Source of the DNA: Dastarcus helophoroides
Taxonomy: Eukaryota > Arthropoda > Insecta > Coleoptera > Bothrideridae
Length of the DNA: 64,000 nucleotides
Assembly (NCBI GenBank): GCA_028583605.1
Contig: CM053327.1
Coordinates: 17,471,629-17,535,628, forward strand
Direction of reading: 5' to 3'
Under the pieces are notes generated by a model, which was given only the letters and a program-made list of their open reading frames with translations, made no database searches and was not told the DNA's origin. Positions 1 through 10,730 of this stretch are shown here, in pieces; the stretch's first letter is position 1, and every line of letters starts with the position of its first letter. Both the position numbers and the translations under genes were made by a program.

Positions 1-1710
1 TTTTAAATTAAGACTTTTTTGAAAATTTTAAATCATCAAAATTTGGATGTTTTCCTTTTTTGAAGAAGTTTGAGTTCCCATCAAATTTTTGTGAAAATAT
101 CAACCCCTTTTGAATATTTCGACTTTTTTTTTAAAATAGCGGCTAATAAAAACTTAGAGTTATTTTAAAATGAAAAATTTTTGAACATTTAGGTTTCAAC
201 TTTACTGAAATTTTACTTTTTCAACAATTTTAAAAATCAAATTTTTTTGGACATTTCAACATTTTAAAAAATTACATTCTTTAAATCAATTTTAACCATC
301 TGTACCACTTTGAAAATTCCGACGATTTCGACTCTCGAAATTTAGACTTTTTTGTAAATTTGACTTGTTTAAAATGAGAAATTTTAAAAAAATTCACTTT
401 TGAAAATTTCAAAGTTTGACTTCTTGTCAAAATTTTGACTTTCTGAAAATGACTCCTTTTAATTTGACTTTTCGATTTCTAATAAAAATTTTGCCTTTTT
501 TAAACATTTCGACTTTTTTTAAAGAACAAGACTTGTTTTGAAAATTTCAAATTTTCCAAATTTTCACTTTTTGCAAAGTTTGACTTTTTATAAAAATTTC
601 AGCTCTTACAATTTCACATTATTTCTAGAAATTTGACTTATCTTCAAATTTTGGAATCCTTGTTAATTTAGATTTTTTCAAAAATTTCAAGTTTTTTAAA
701 TTTGTCTTATTACTGAAAATTTTGGCCTTGTACAAATTCGAATTTTTTAAAAACTTTAGCACAAAATTTCGACTGTTTCTCAAAATTTTGCCCATTTCTC
801 AAAATTTCGCCATTTTCTTAAAATTTCGATTTTTTTTATAAATTCAATCATTTTGAAATGTTTTTTTAACCACGACCTTTTTTCAAAATTTTAATGATTT
901 CTTGAAATTTTGGCATTTTTTGGAAATTGGGTCTTTTTTGTTGAAAAATTCCACCTTTATCCCAAAGTATTAAATTTACTATTTTATTTGAAAACGTTGA
1001 TCATTTTTTTGAATAATTCGATTTTTTGAAAAGTTGTGTTTTTTTAATTTCGATTTTTCCAAAATTTCGTTTCTTCAAAATTTCGACTTTTTTTAAATTG
1101 TCGTCCTTTTTCATAATTCGTTTTTTCTCCAAAAACTTTTTCAACACTTAAACTTCCGAAAGTTTCGTTCCTTTTTCAAACTGTTAACCATTTGTTGAAG
1201 ATTTGATTTTTTTTGGAAATTTCGGCTTTTTTTCAAATATTTCGCCTTTTTTTCAAATATTTCGCCTTTTTCGCGACGTTTCGAATTTTCTTCAAAGTTG
1301 ACTTTTTTAAACAGTGACCTTTTTTTCGAGAATGTCGACTTTTTAAAAAGTTGGATATTTTTAAAAATTTCAATTTTTTTTGAAATTGTCTTCAGAATTT
1401 CTACTTATTTTAAAGATTTCAACTTACCATTAAAAACTTTCCCTTTCTTTATCGAAGTTTTGACTTTTTTCAGAATTTTGTCTTTTTTCGAAATTTTAAC
1501 CTCTTTTTAAGATTTCGACTTTTCTTGAAATATGGGTTTTCCAAAATTGTCGACGTTTTCTCGAAACATCAAATTTTTATAAATTCACCTTTGTTGAAAT
1601 TTCAACTGAAAAGGTGAAAAATTTCAAAAAAAAAATGAAATTTAGAAACATTCTCAAGTTTAAAATGCAAACCGGAATTTTCAGAAGAGCACTTTAGAGT
1701 AAAAATTTAG
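1..1710 (+). repeat. Low-complexity filler, TTTCGAC orientation
   Basis: AT-rich sequence made of alternating A-runs and T-runs separated by variants of TTTCGAC, on the plus strand. No gene is visible; short open frames here are Phe/Lys-rich products of the composition. The part from about 915 to 1710 is clearly similar to 5648-6425, including a shared stretch around 'AAACGTTGATCATTTTTTTG'. A 23-bp unit is repeated near 1230-1275. The block looks like a diverged transposable element or decayed tandem array. Confidence 0.7.
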
Positions 1711-1714
1711 TTAT

Positions 1715-2345
1715 ACAGGGTCCTGCAAGAGTGCGTCGGGCATCGGTCCTATAATAAAGAAGTTAGGAATTCCGTTCACATGCAGACCTTAACTGTGTAC
1801 AAGGAAGTATTTCAGGAAAATATGGTCACATGTACAGGGTATCTCCAAAAAGTACGAGCCGCTGAGGGTGAATTTTTTTAAATGGAACTCCCTGTATTTT
1901 TTACATTTTTGGGTTCCTTTCTGACAACTTTACATATTCCTAAGATATTGTTAAATTTGGTTAGATAGTTCCAGAGTAATAAATAAATAAAGAGAAAAAA
2001 ATATTTTGCAACACTTTCTTTAAAAATTCATTAAAAATACAAAAAAGCCCTAAAATCAAAACTACGCTAGGTGTTTACTGTAGTGGGTCTCTAGTTATTT
2101 TGCTATAAATATCTTAAGCCTAACTTGTACAGGGTGTCCAAAATTCGATGCCAAATTGGCTAAAATGTGAAGCAATTTTTCTTCGTTTTTTCAAAGGGAA
2201 CATCCTGTATATTTTTTCTATGAAATACAGAATTAAAATATGAACATTTTTTGTACGTACCAATATTTCGAAATTTTTAACGATTAAGCAGATATTCGTC
2301 GGATTATTACATATGGCTCTTTCGACACAAGATACAAGACAAAAA
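1715..2345. mobile_element. Dispersed repeats with TACAGGGT ends
   Basis: Three occurrences of a 'TACAGGGT'-type terminus (near 1715, 1831 and 2127), two followed by 'TCCAAAA'-like sequence, and two instances of a 'CCTGTAT' counterpart, mark one or more short non-coding repeats. Ends of this kind are common in dispersed insect repeats. The segment interrupts a repeat whose two halves (up to 1710, and from about 2350) resemble the continuous stretch 5648-6578, so it probably inserted later. No transposase is visible and the family is not assigned. Confidence 0.45.
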
Positions 2346-2580
2346 ATCATAGATGGCTTTGATAAAAATTGGCAACTCCTGAACCCCTATGAAGCTCAAG
2401 CCTCGGGGCATTTGCTCCTTTTGCACCATTTTGCGGGCCTGCTGATTCAGTAGCCAAACCGTAATATTAAAAAAAATCAAAGTTTTAAGTCGAAATTTTC
2501 CAAAATTTCGAAAAAATCTAAATTTTGAAAACGTGGCAATTTTGAATGTTAACATTTTTCAAAAAAAGTTCAAGTTTCCA
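2346..2580 (+). repeat. Continuation of the interrupted repeat
   Basis: The motif 'GAACCCCTATGAAGCTCAAG' followed by 'GGGGCATTTGC' is shared with 6507-6540. This links the stretch to the repeat at 5648-6578 and shows that the two pieces flanking 1715-2345 belong together. Non-coding. Confidence 0.5.
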
Positions 2581-2699
2581 ATATAAATCACGTTTTCATT
2601 CTTAACCCATATTCATAATTTCTTTATATTGAAAACATTACACAAGGCTTCCAAGTTCACAACCCAAAGTTGTAGAAACCAATATTTTCGGTTATTTTC

Positions 2700-2910
2700 A
2701 ACAGCACGCTTCTAGCGAATTAAACACAAGGTTACGCAAAATACCGAAGTCTGAGGGGAACATACAAGGCCGCACTTACGGTGAAACCGCCGTGGAACAG
2801 CATTATGCAAGGAGAAAGTTGTAGGAAATAGAAATCTCGCAGCACCAGCAGCGTATTCGTTGGTTCGTTCGTCGTGGGTAATTTGTATTGATGCAAGATT
2901 CATTTTACGA
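2700..2910 (-). other. Possible exon, unrecognised
   Basis: A GC-richer island in AT-rich DNA. On the minus strand an open frame from an ATG at 2903 reads to 2712 and contains a good splice-donor match, 'CACCGTAAGTG', at about 2785. The encoded peptide has no family I recognise and no convincing acceptor is visible. It could be a coding or 5' untranslated exon of a gene extending beyond the window, or unrelated single-copy DNA. Confidence 0.2.
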
Positions 2911-2960
2911 GCCTTTTAAAAGCAAACCACTCGATAAATTCCACCTGCTGTATTTCGAAT

Positions 2961-3799
2961 TTTTAGCAACGCAAAATGGAAAAGCGATGTCGATTAATTC
3001 TAAATTTAATCGAACGAAAAAGCTGCACCCAGTGTATTAAATTTATTGGGCTCTTTAAACATAATTTTAAAATGATGTTAAATTAAAAAAAAAAACTTTT
3101 TAAATTGGTATATTTTTTCGAAATATTCATTCATATTTTTAAATTTGAAATGTCGATAAAATTTTAATTTCCTGTTTTGGGTGTATTTTGAAAAAAAAAA
3201 AACAAATCTAAAAAAATGTTGAATGAAAATTGTTTTTTTAAATGTTCCCCTTTCAAAACATTAATTCGTTTCTTACTTTGAATTTTTGTTCTTTTTGTTC
3301 TTTTTATATATTCATTTTAAAAATGGCGATGGTTTTATAATTTCTAAAAATAATATTTAATAGCATACTTAAATTTTTGAAAGGAAACAAATTAAAAACA
3401 AAATGTTGAAATAAAAAATAATAGATACTTTTTAAATTATCTTCAGTCAAGATGATTAATTTCTTAGCATTTGAAATTTCTAAATTTAAAAAATTTTTCA
3501 ATATGAACACCTTGATAAAGCAGCTTTTTTAAATTTAAAATGTAAATGAATATTCTCAAAATTTACAAAAAATAATAGTTAATTCTAACAAGACACTGTG
3601 GCCCTTTAGAATTAATTAGGATGAGCATGGTTCTCTAGATTGAAAAATAAAATAATCAAAAAAATTGTTACAACTTCAAAAATCACATATTTATATTTAT
3701 TTTAATCAGTAAATTATGTAGATTCGAAAAATTTGGTAATATGCAGGGATTGCAACAATGTATTTCATTTAAAAATCAAAATCTAAACTGACAGTAGAA
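2961..3799. other. AT-rich spacer, nothing recognised
   Basis: Very AT-rich sequence without recognisable genes, clear repeats or TE ends. The 68-codon minus-strand frame at 3304-3510 is Phe/Asn/Lys-rich and looks like a by-product of composition. Confidence 0.5.
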
Positions 3800-4008
3800 A
3801 GTTTAACATTCATAACTTTTAAACTTTATTAACGATCAAAAAGCAACAGATATCAAAAATTCCACAATGTTTCGATAAATATTTGCTAACATCGATGATG
3901 CAGTAATGCGAAACCTGGTCGGGCAAATATTTATCGAAACAATGTAGAATTTTTAATATCTGTTTCTTTTTGATCGTTAATAAAGTTTAACGTTTATGAA
4001 TATTAAAT
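3800..4008. mobile_element. MITE-like inverted-repeat element
   Basis: Two arms of about 85 bp (3800-3886 and 3923-4008) are near reverse complements, each containing 'AACTTTATTAACGATCAAAAA' variants and 'TTTCGATAAATATTTGC'. They flank a spacer of about 36 bp. Length and symmetry fit a non-autonomous miniature inverted-repeat element. No clear target duplication was found, so the superfamily is unassigned. Confidence 0.6.
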
Positions 4009-4559
4009 AATTCCATGAAGCAAGGGTTGGAAATGTCAAGACAGTTTAACGTAAAAATTTTTGTTGTGAATCTTTCTGTCTAGTAATGACAAAATATGTA
4101 CAATACTCTGTGTCAAATGGTTTAATCTACTAAGGTCTTCTTTTATTAATCATATTAAAAAAATAAATCTAAAAGCAGCTTCTTATCTTTTTTAGTAATT
4201 TGATATTTTTCTTTTTAGAGAAGCTTGGTTGTGGCAAAATATTCATTGGGATTATATTAATTTATTTTTTAATTTTCTCACACAAGAAAAAATATTTAAA
4301 AATTAATTTGAATTAAAAAGAGACAATTTATGGATTTGGTTAAAAATAACTAAAATTTAGATTTTCTTTTCAACTTTTCTTTTTCATCTTTCGTCTTAAT
4401 GTAACAGTAACAAAATATCCACAAAACATTTTAATGTAATAATTTCTTTTGTCTTATTTATTTCGTTACATTACTTGTTTAAGTGTCAATAATTCTTTTG
4501 ATAAAAAAAAATATTGCCACATTTAAAATCAACACGGCAGCTAATAATCGAAAAAAGTG
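4009..4559. other. AT-rich spacer, nothing recognised
   Basis: No gene or repeat boundary identified. Mostly A/T runs without the TTTCGAC pattern. Confidence 0.45.
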
Positions 4560-4745
4560 GTAATTTCTGAAAACAACCTCAGAAAGACTAATCAACAATC
4601 ACGAAGGAGTCATGATTAAAGCGGAATCTCATCATTGGGGTATTCAGAAATAAAATCGTAACCTAACCGAGGTTCGAACCTGCAATCCGTCCGTCCAAAC
4701 TTTCCGTTTCGAGTGTTTTACCACTGGACCAACTACACCTAGTTA
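4560..4745 (-). mobile_element. tRNA-derived SINE
   Basis: On the minus strand the sequence starts with a tRNA-like head. An A-box match 'TGGTCCAGTGG' (4721-4731) and a B-box match 'GGTTCGAACCT' (4670-4680) sit about 40 bp apart, the spacing of an internal RNA polymerase III promoter. The regions that would form the acceptor and anticodon stems do not pair as in a functional tRNA, and non-tRNA sequence continues to about 4560. This is typical of a SINE. The 3' limit and target duplication are uncertain. Confidence 0.6.
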
Positions 4746-4781
4746 AAGCTTATTGAATTTCCTATCAATATGATACTCATA

Positions 4782-7700
4782 CATAGGCGTAGCGAGAATA
4801 AGGCAGGGTAGGGCACTTACCCTCCCCCCCTCTAGCTCATGCAGCTTAATGAAAATTTATATTTAACTGAGGATACTTTCTAAAAAAAATCCATTCGTCA
4901 AAAATTGTCCTTCGTTAATATATCGACATTTTCTGGATATTTCGATTTATTTCTGGAAATTCGTCTTTTTTCACAAATTTCAAAATTCATTGTGGTTTTT
5001 TTTGAAACTTTACCATTTCTCAAAATCCGTTCTTTTTCCCTAAAATTTCGATTTTTCTTTAAATTTTGATTTTCTGCAAATTTCGACTAGTTTATCAAGA
5101 TTTACCTTTTTTCGTTAAAATTTGATCGACCCTGAAAGTGTTTATAATTGAAACACAACTTTCTGGAAATTTTAACTTGTTTCTCAAAATTTGGACATTT
5201 ATCTCAATATTCGACATTTTCTAATTTGACTTGGGGCAGATCGAGGCACAGGTCTGCTTATGATTCAAGCACTCAAGATTAAATTCGCGAAATTTCATTT
5301 TTCTTAAAATTCATCTTTTTTCCAAAATTTCGATAAAATTAGACTCTCTGTGAAGAATTTTCAGTATTTACTAAAGTTCGAATCCTATTCTCGAAATTTC
5401 GATCTTTTTCTTAAAATTTCGAATTTTCGTTTTTTAAATTCGTTTCGGTTTTTCAAAAGGAAAAAAAAACGAAATTTCAAACGAAAAAAAACAAATGTAA
5501 AAAATCGAAATTTGGCTATTTTTCTCAAAATCCGTCTTTTTCTTCGAAAATTTAAAATTTCGACTTTATAAATTCTACTTCTTGGACTCTTCTTTCTAAC
5601 GTCATCTTTTTGTCAAAATTCTGCCATTTTTCTTAATATTTATTTTTTGGCATTTTTTAAAAATTGCGTCTTTTTTATTTAAAAATTCCGCCTTCATCCC
5701 GAAGTATTAAATTTACTATTTTATTTGAAAACGTTGATCATTTTTTTGAACAATTCGATTTTGTTGTATTTTTTTCAAAATTTCGAAATTTTCAAAATTT
5801 CGACTTTTTTGAAATTGTCGTCCTTTTTCAAAATTTCCACCTATTTTTCTCGAAAAACTTTTTCAACACTTAAAACTTCTGAAAATGTCGACCCTTTTTC
5901 AAAATATTAACTATTTCTCGAAGATTTGACTTTTTTTTTGGAAATTTCGGGTCTTTTTCAAAATATTTCGCTTTTTTCTCGAAGTTTCGATTTTCCGTAA
6001 ATTTGACTTTTATTTAAAAATGGTTACCTTTTTTCCAATAATTTCGACTTTTTAAAACTTGGATTTTTTGCAAATTACAACTTTTTTGAAAATTCTTGTC
6101 CTCTTCAGAACTTCTATTTATTTTCAAAAATTTTGATGTTTCATTAACAACGTCCCCATTTTTTATCAAAGTTTTCACCTTTTCAGAATTTGGGCTTTTT
6201 TAAAAATTTTAACCTTCTTTTAAGACTTCAACTTTTCTTGGAAGTTGCTTTTTCTCAAAAATGTTGACGTTTTCTCGAAATATCAAATTTTTATAAATTC
6301 GACTTTTTCAAGTTTAAACTGAAAAGAAGATAAGTTACAAAAAAAATGAAATTTAGAAAAATTTTCGAGTTTAAAATGCAAACCGTAATGTTAAGAAAAA
6401 GAGCACTTTAGACTAAAAATTTAAAGTTATATAAAAAAAAACCTGAGCTTTAACACAAAATTTCGAGAAAATGTTTGTAATTCACGAACATGGCAGTTCA
6501 CTGAACCCCTATGAAGCTCAAGTCTTGGGGCATTTGCCCCTCCTCGGTGCCTGATAATACAGATGCCAGACCTCTGAAGAATTTTGTGTGTTTACTAAAG
6601 TTCGAACCCTTTTCTCAAAATTTCGATCTTTTTCTTAAAATTTAGAATTTTCATTTTTTAAATTCGTTTCGGTTTTTCATACGGGAAAAAATCGAAATTT
6701 CCAGAAAAAAAAAGAATTTAAAAAATCCAAATTTCGCTATTTTTCTCAAAATGCGTCTTTTCGAAAATTTAAAATTTCGACTTTATAAATTTTACTTTTT
6801 GGACTCTTCTTTCCAAAAATAATTTTTTTTTCAAAATTCTGCCATTTTTCTTAATATTTATTTTTTTAGTAATTTCGATTTTTTAAATTTGACTCCAAAA
6901 ATTTTAACTTCATATTTCGCCTTATCTTCGAAATTTCGACATTTATTTCAAAAAATCCGATGTTTTAGTTCCTAGAACTATCGACTTTTTTCTCGAAACT
7001 GGTTTTTCCTTGAAATTTCAGTTTCCTTGAAATTGGTCTATTTTCCCTTAGATCGACATGTTATCAACAACTAAAAATTTTAAGAAAAATGTTTTTGAGT
7101 AATTCTGAGAAAAGGATTTCTTATAGATTCAATTTATTTATTGACATTTAAATATTATGTCAAAATTAGGATAAAGAAGTAGAAATGTCGAGAAAAATGT
7201 TTTTGAAAATTGCAAATTTTTTCGTAATATTCGACCTTGGGGAATATTTTGGCATCATTGAAATTTTTAACATTTTCGAGTTTTTCAGAAAGTGAGGTTT
7301 TTATTCTAAATTTGGTTTTCTAAGAATTTAGAGTTTCCCAAAATTCATCGGTTTTGTAATTAAGACATTTCGACGGTATTTTCCAAAAATCATTATTTTT
7401 TTTTCGAAGTCAATTTTTTTGATATTCGATTTTTTCTGATTTTTTGTTTTCGTTTTTAATTTAAATTTCCGAATATTTCATGTTTCTCAAAATTTGTCTG
7501 ATTCTCAAAACTTTGATTTGTACTTCAAAATGCGATATTTTATGTTTTTGGAAATCTAAACTTATAGTAGAAAATTTTCTTAAAATTTCAACTTTTTCTA
7601 AAAATTCTTTTTTGACAAAATTAGATCTTTAAAAATAGATATTTTTTGAATTTTCAACTTTTTAAGCATTCCCGAAAGGTTAGGTTATTATTAGTTTTTT

Positions 7701-8522
7701 TCTCAAAAATTCGCATCTTTCGAAATTATTCCTAAAAATTCTACTTCTACCCCCAAAACTAACTTTGTCCTAAATTTTGATTTTTCTATAAGAAACTTCA
7801 ACCACCTTCTTCTCTACATTTCAACGGTATTTTTCGATATCCATTCGTTTGATGTTCGAATTGGTCTAAAAATTTATTTTTTTTAAGTTTGTTCGAAAAT
7901 TTAGTGCTTGTTTAATTTTAAAATTTTGACAAAATGCGATGTTTTTGGACATTTCTACTTACAATGGGACATTTTCTCAGAATTTCGACTGTTTTCAAAA
8001 TTCTTTATTCTTTCAAAATTGGATTGACTTTTGAATAAAAATCTGAATATTCTGAGAATAACATTTTTGGAAAACTTCGAGAAAAAGATATTTTGTGAAT
8101 TTCAAAAGTATGACAAAACTATAAAATAAAATAAAAATTCTGAGAAAAATATTTTTGGAGGCTGAATTGTTTCCTTTAAATTCGACTTACAATTAGTCTG
8201 GCAATTGTCACATTTTTTCACAAAATTCGAATTTTTACAATTTCGACTTTTTTTCATCATAGTTTCGAAAGTTTTCGAAGTTTTCTGAGAGGCTGGGTTT
8301 TCACGTTAGATTTAATTGTCTGACTGTTTCCTTAAAGTTCGGTTCTATTTCCAAATTTGAAATTTAAACTGAAAATTCGATCCCCTAGCTCATGCAATTA
8401 AGTTGTAGTAGTTAATGAAAATATACATATACTTATTCCAAAGGTTTTCCGGTTTTCTTTTTTTATCAAATTTTTAAAGTGATTCTTGCCCCTCTCTGAA
8501 CGAAATCCTGCCTACGCCAATG
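4782..8522. mobile_element. Filler-bearing repeat with hAT-like ends
   Basis: The left end reads 'CATAGGCGTAGC'. The right end, read on the minus strand, is 'CATTGGCGTAGG'. These form diverged terminal inverted repeats. The eight bases outside each end, 'TACTCATA' and 'TATACATA', match at six positions, consistent with an old 8-bp hAT-type target duplication. The 3.7-kb interior is almost all TTTCGAC filler with no transposase. A related copy lies at about 24250-27425, sharing 'GGGGCA' and 'GTCTGC' landmarks near 5230 and 24700, and the right-hand 'GAACGAAATCCT' sequence. This suggests a non-autonomous element that multiplied as a unit. Confidence 0.45.
5350..6870 (+). repeat. Direct duplication flanking a nested repeat
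   Basis: Positions 5350-5655 and 6578-6870 are similar over about 300 bp ('TTTACTAAAGTTCGAA' at the start, 'CTGCCATTTTTCTTAATATT' near the end). Between them lies 5656-6577, which resembles 915-1710 plus 2346-2460. The related copy at 24.3-27.4 kb appears to lack the inserted segment. Either a second repeat inserted with a duplicated flank, or unequal exchange joined two elements. Confidence 0.45.
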
Positions 8523-8530
8523 TATACATA

Positions 8531-9656
8531 AATAAAGGTAAGCATAAAATGACCTTCAGAAAAATATTTAGTAATACACCATTAATTTAACGTTTGCTAA
8601 CTGAATTTATGATAACACTTATATAACATCTTTTTATTTCACCTATTTCTTTAAATTTGTAGTTTTATCTATTACAATTTTTTTTTAATATGCTACCAAT
8701 GTGATGTTTAAATAATTTTTCAAAAAAGGATATCTCACAAAAAATATGTAAGTTGTTTTTTTATATAGCATTTAACACAAATATTGAAATACAGAAAACC
8801 AAAATTTGATACAGATAAAAAACGGAATTAAAAAAAAAAAGGATCAAGTAACAATATCTCAAATCATTAATTCAAAAATTTGAAAAATAAGGATTATTGG
8901 AAAAATTCTGAATTTTTAAAAGAGCAAAATTTTAAAAAGTGTCAAAAAAGTTAAGATTTAAAAAATAATTATGGAAATCTTCAAAAGAAGTTGAAATTTT
9001 GAAACAAGTCACATGAATTTTAGAAACATCAAATTATTAAAATATTTCAAAAAATAGGAAAATTTTTTTTTTAAACTTTAAAATGTTCGAAAAAGTCAAG
9101 ATTTTGAAAAAAATTTTAAACATCGGAAATTTTCACAAACGTTAAAATCTCTGAAGGCAAAAATCTGAAAAAATTCGAAATTTTTGTAAAAAGTTAAAAT
9201 ATTGAAAAATGTCGAAATTTTCATAAAAAGTTAAACTTTTTGAAATAAATCAAGATATTAAAAAAGGCAGCATTTTGAAAAAAATAACAATTTTTAAGAA
9301 GTCGAAAGAAAAATCAAGAATTTCAAAAATGGCAACATTTAAAAAAAAGTAAAAATATTCAAAAAATTCCAAATCCGATCATTTTTAAAACTACTAAACG
9401 AAAATTGTGAAGAATTTTCAAAAACTGCCAAATTATCGAAATTTCTAAAGACGAATTTTGCAAAAAGTCAAAATTTTGGGAAGAGACGTAAGTTTGAAAT
9501 TTTTTAAGTCAAAATTTTAAAAAAGATAAATATTTATAATAAGTTAAAATTCATTCTTCATGGAGGACTCTTATTGGTCGGAAACATTATGTTTATTAAT
9601 TTAATTACCAGATTTCTCAAAATTTCGATTTTTTTGAAAACATTTAAACTTTTTTT
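8531..9656 (-). repeat. AT-rich DNA and filler, AAAGTCGAAA orientation
   Basis: The first 300 bp are plain AT-rich sequence. From about 8870 the filler reappears in the opposite orientation to 1-8.4 kb, with A-runs and 'AAAAGTCGAAATTTT' variants on the plus strand. No gene is visible. Confidence 0.6.
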
Positions 9657-9878
9657 AAAACATTTAAACTTTGTGTTATTAATTTTGTCTAACATTTCTG
9701 CGACTCAGTTTAAATTTTTATTAATGAAAGTTGACAATATCCTGATATGAAACATTTTTTTAAATATGACTAGGTGATATCCAAATTTATTAAAAAAAAA
9801 CTTTCAGTAATAAAAATTTCCAAACTGGGTCGCAGAAATGTTAAACAAAATTAATAACACAAAGTTAAAATGTTTTTA
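9657..9878. mobile_element. MITE-like inverted-repeat element
   Basis: Arms of about 75 bp at 9657-9733 and about 9798-9878 are near reverse complements. Both contain 'TTTGTGTTATTAATTTTGT' and 'AACATTTCTGCGAC'. A shorter relative at about 22130-22190 keeps the 'TTAACATTTCTGC' ends but has lost most of the centre, so this is a small family. It sits inside a filler block. Confidence 0.6.
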
Positions 9879-10500
9879 AAAATAGTGAAAAATTTTTAAA
9901 AAATCGAAATTTAAAGAAATGTCGAGATTTAATAAAATCAAGGCACACGAAAAAGTCGACATGTTTTTAAAAGACTGTAGACTTATTAGTTTAAAAAAAC
10001 GAAATATTGCCAAGTCAAGATGTTCAAAAAAAAAGTCGAAATTTTGAAGAAAAAGTTTGAATTTTAAAATAAATCCGAGATTTCTTAAAAATGGTAAAAC
10101 TTTAAACAGTCAAAATTTTAAAGTCAAAGTTACAATCACACAATTTATTTTCAAATATTTCCAATATTCTGACTTGTTTACTATTATGAGTTTGAACTAC
10201 ACTACATATTTCCTTTTAAATTTTCACTTTTGTTGGCAGTCAAATATTTCCAATGTTCTGACTTGTTTACTATTATGGGTTCGAACTACACTACATATTT
10301 CCTTTTAAGTTTTCACTTCTCTTGGCAGTTCCTAACATGGCCTACTACTTTAATTTTAAACGATCGCAATTTTAAAAATCCCTCCATATAAAAAATTCAA
10401 TATTTCCAAACAAAATAAAATTTTCAGAAGTCGTAGCTTTTAAAAAAGTCCAAATTTTTAAAAAGCTAAATTTTATTTCCAATGTTGCTCAAAAAGTCCA
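9879..10500 (-). repeat. Filler, AAAGTCGAAA orientation
   Basis: Continuation of the A-run/'GTCGAAATTTT' filler on both sides of the tandem duplication at 10152-10329. No gene. Confidence 0.6.
10152..10329 (+). repeat. 89-bp tandem duplication
   Basis: Two adjacent copies (10152-10240 and 10241-10329) of a unit starting 'CAAATATTTCCAAT' and ending with 'TTGGCAGT'. They differ at a handful of positions. The open frame across them is a by-product of the duplication. Confidence 0.75.
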
Positions 10501-10730
10501 CAAAGCTTTTTTGTAACTAAGGCATTTTGTAGCAATTATAACTAACCTAGTTATATCTTTTATTATAATTAATTTTAATAAGTTTATGTTATCAGAATGG
10601 ACGAAAGACCGAAGCTTGTGAAAGACTTCTACTTGGATTTTTGTTTGGAGGAGACGGAAGGGTCAGTGATAAGTACAAATCTTCCATGGTTGCAATTCAT
10701 CTTATTCGGCATTATTCGGTGAATGATGTA

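Noticed and set aside
4660..4745. Possible tRNA gene
   Set aside because: A- and B-boxes are present, but the arms do not form a cloverleaf and unrelated sequence follows; a SINE fits better.
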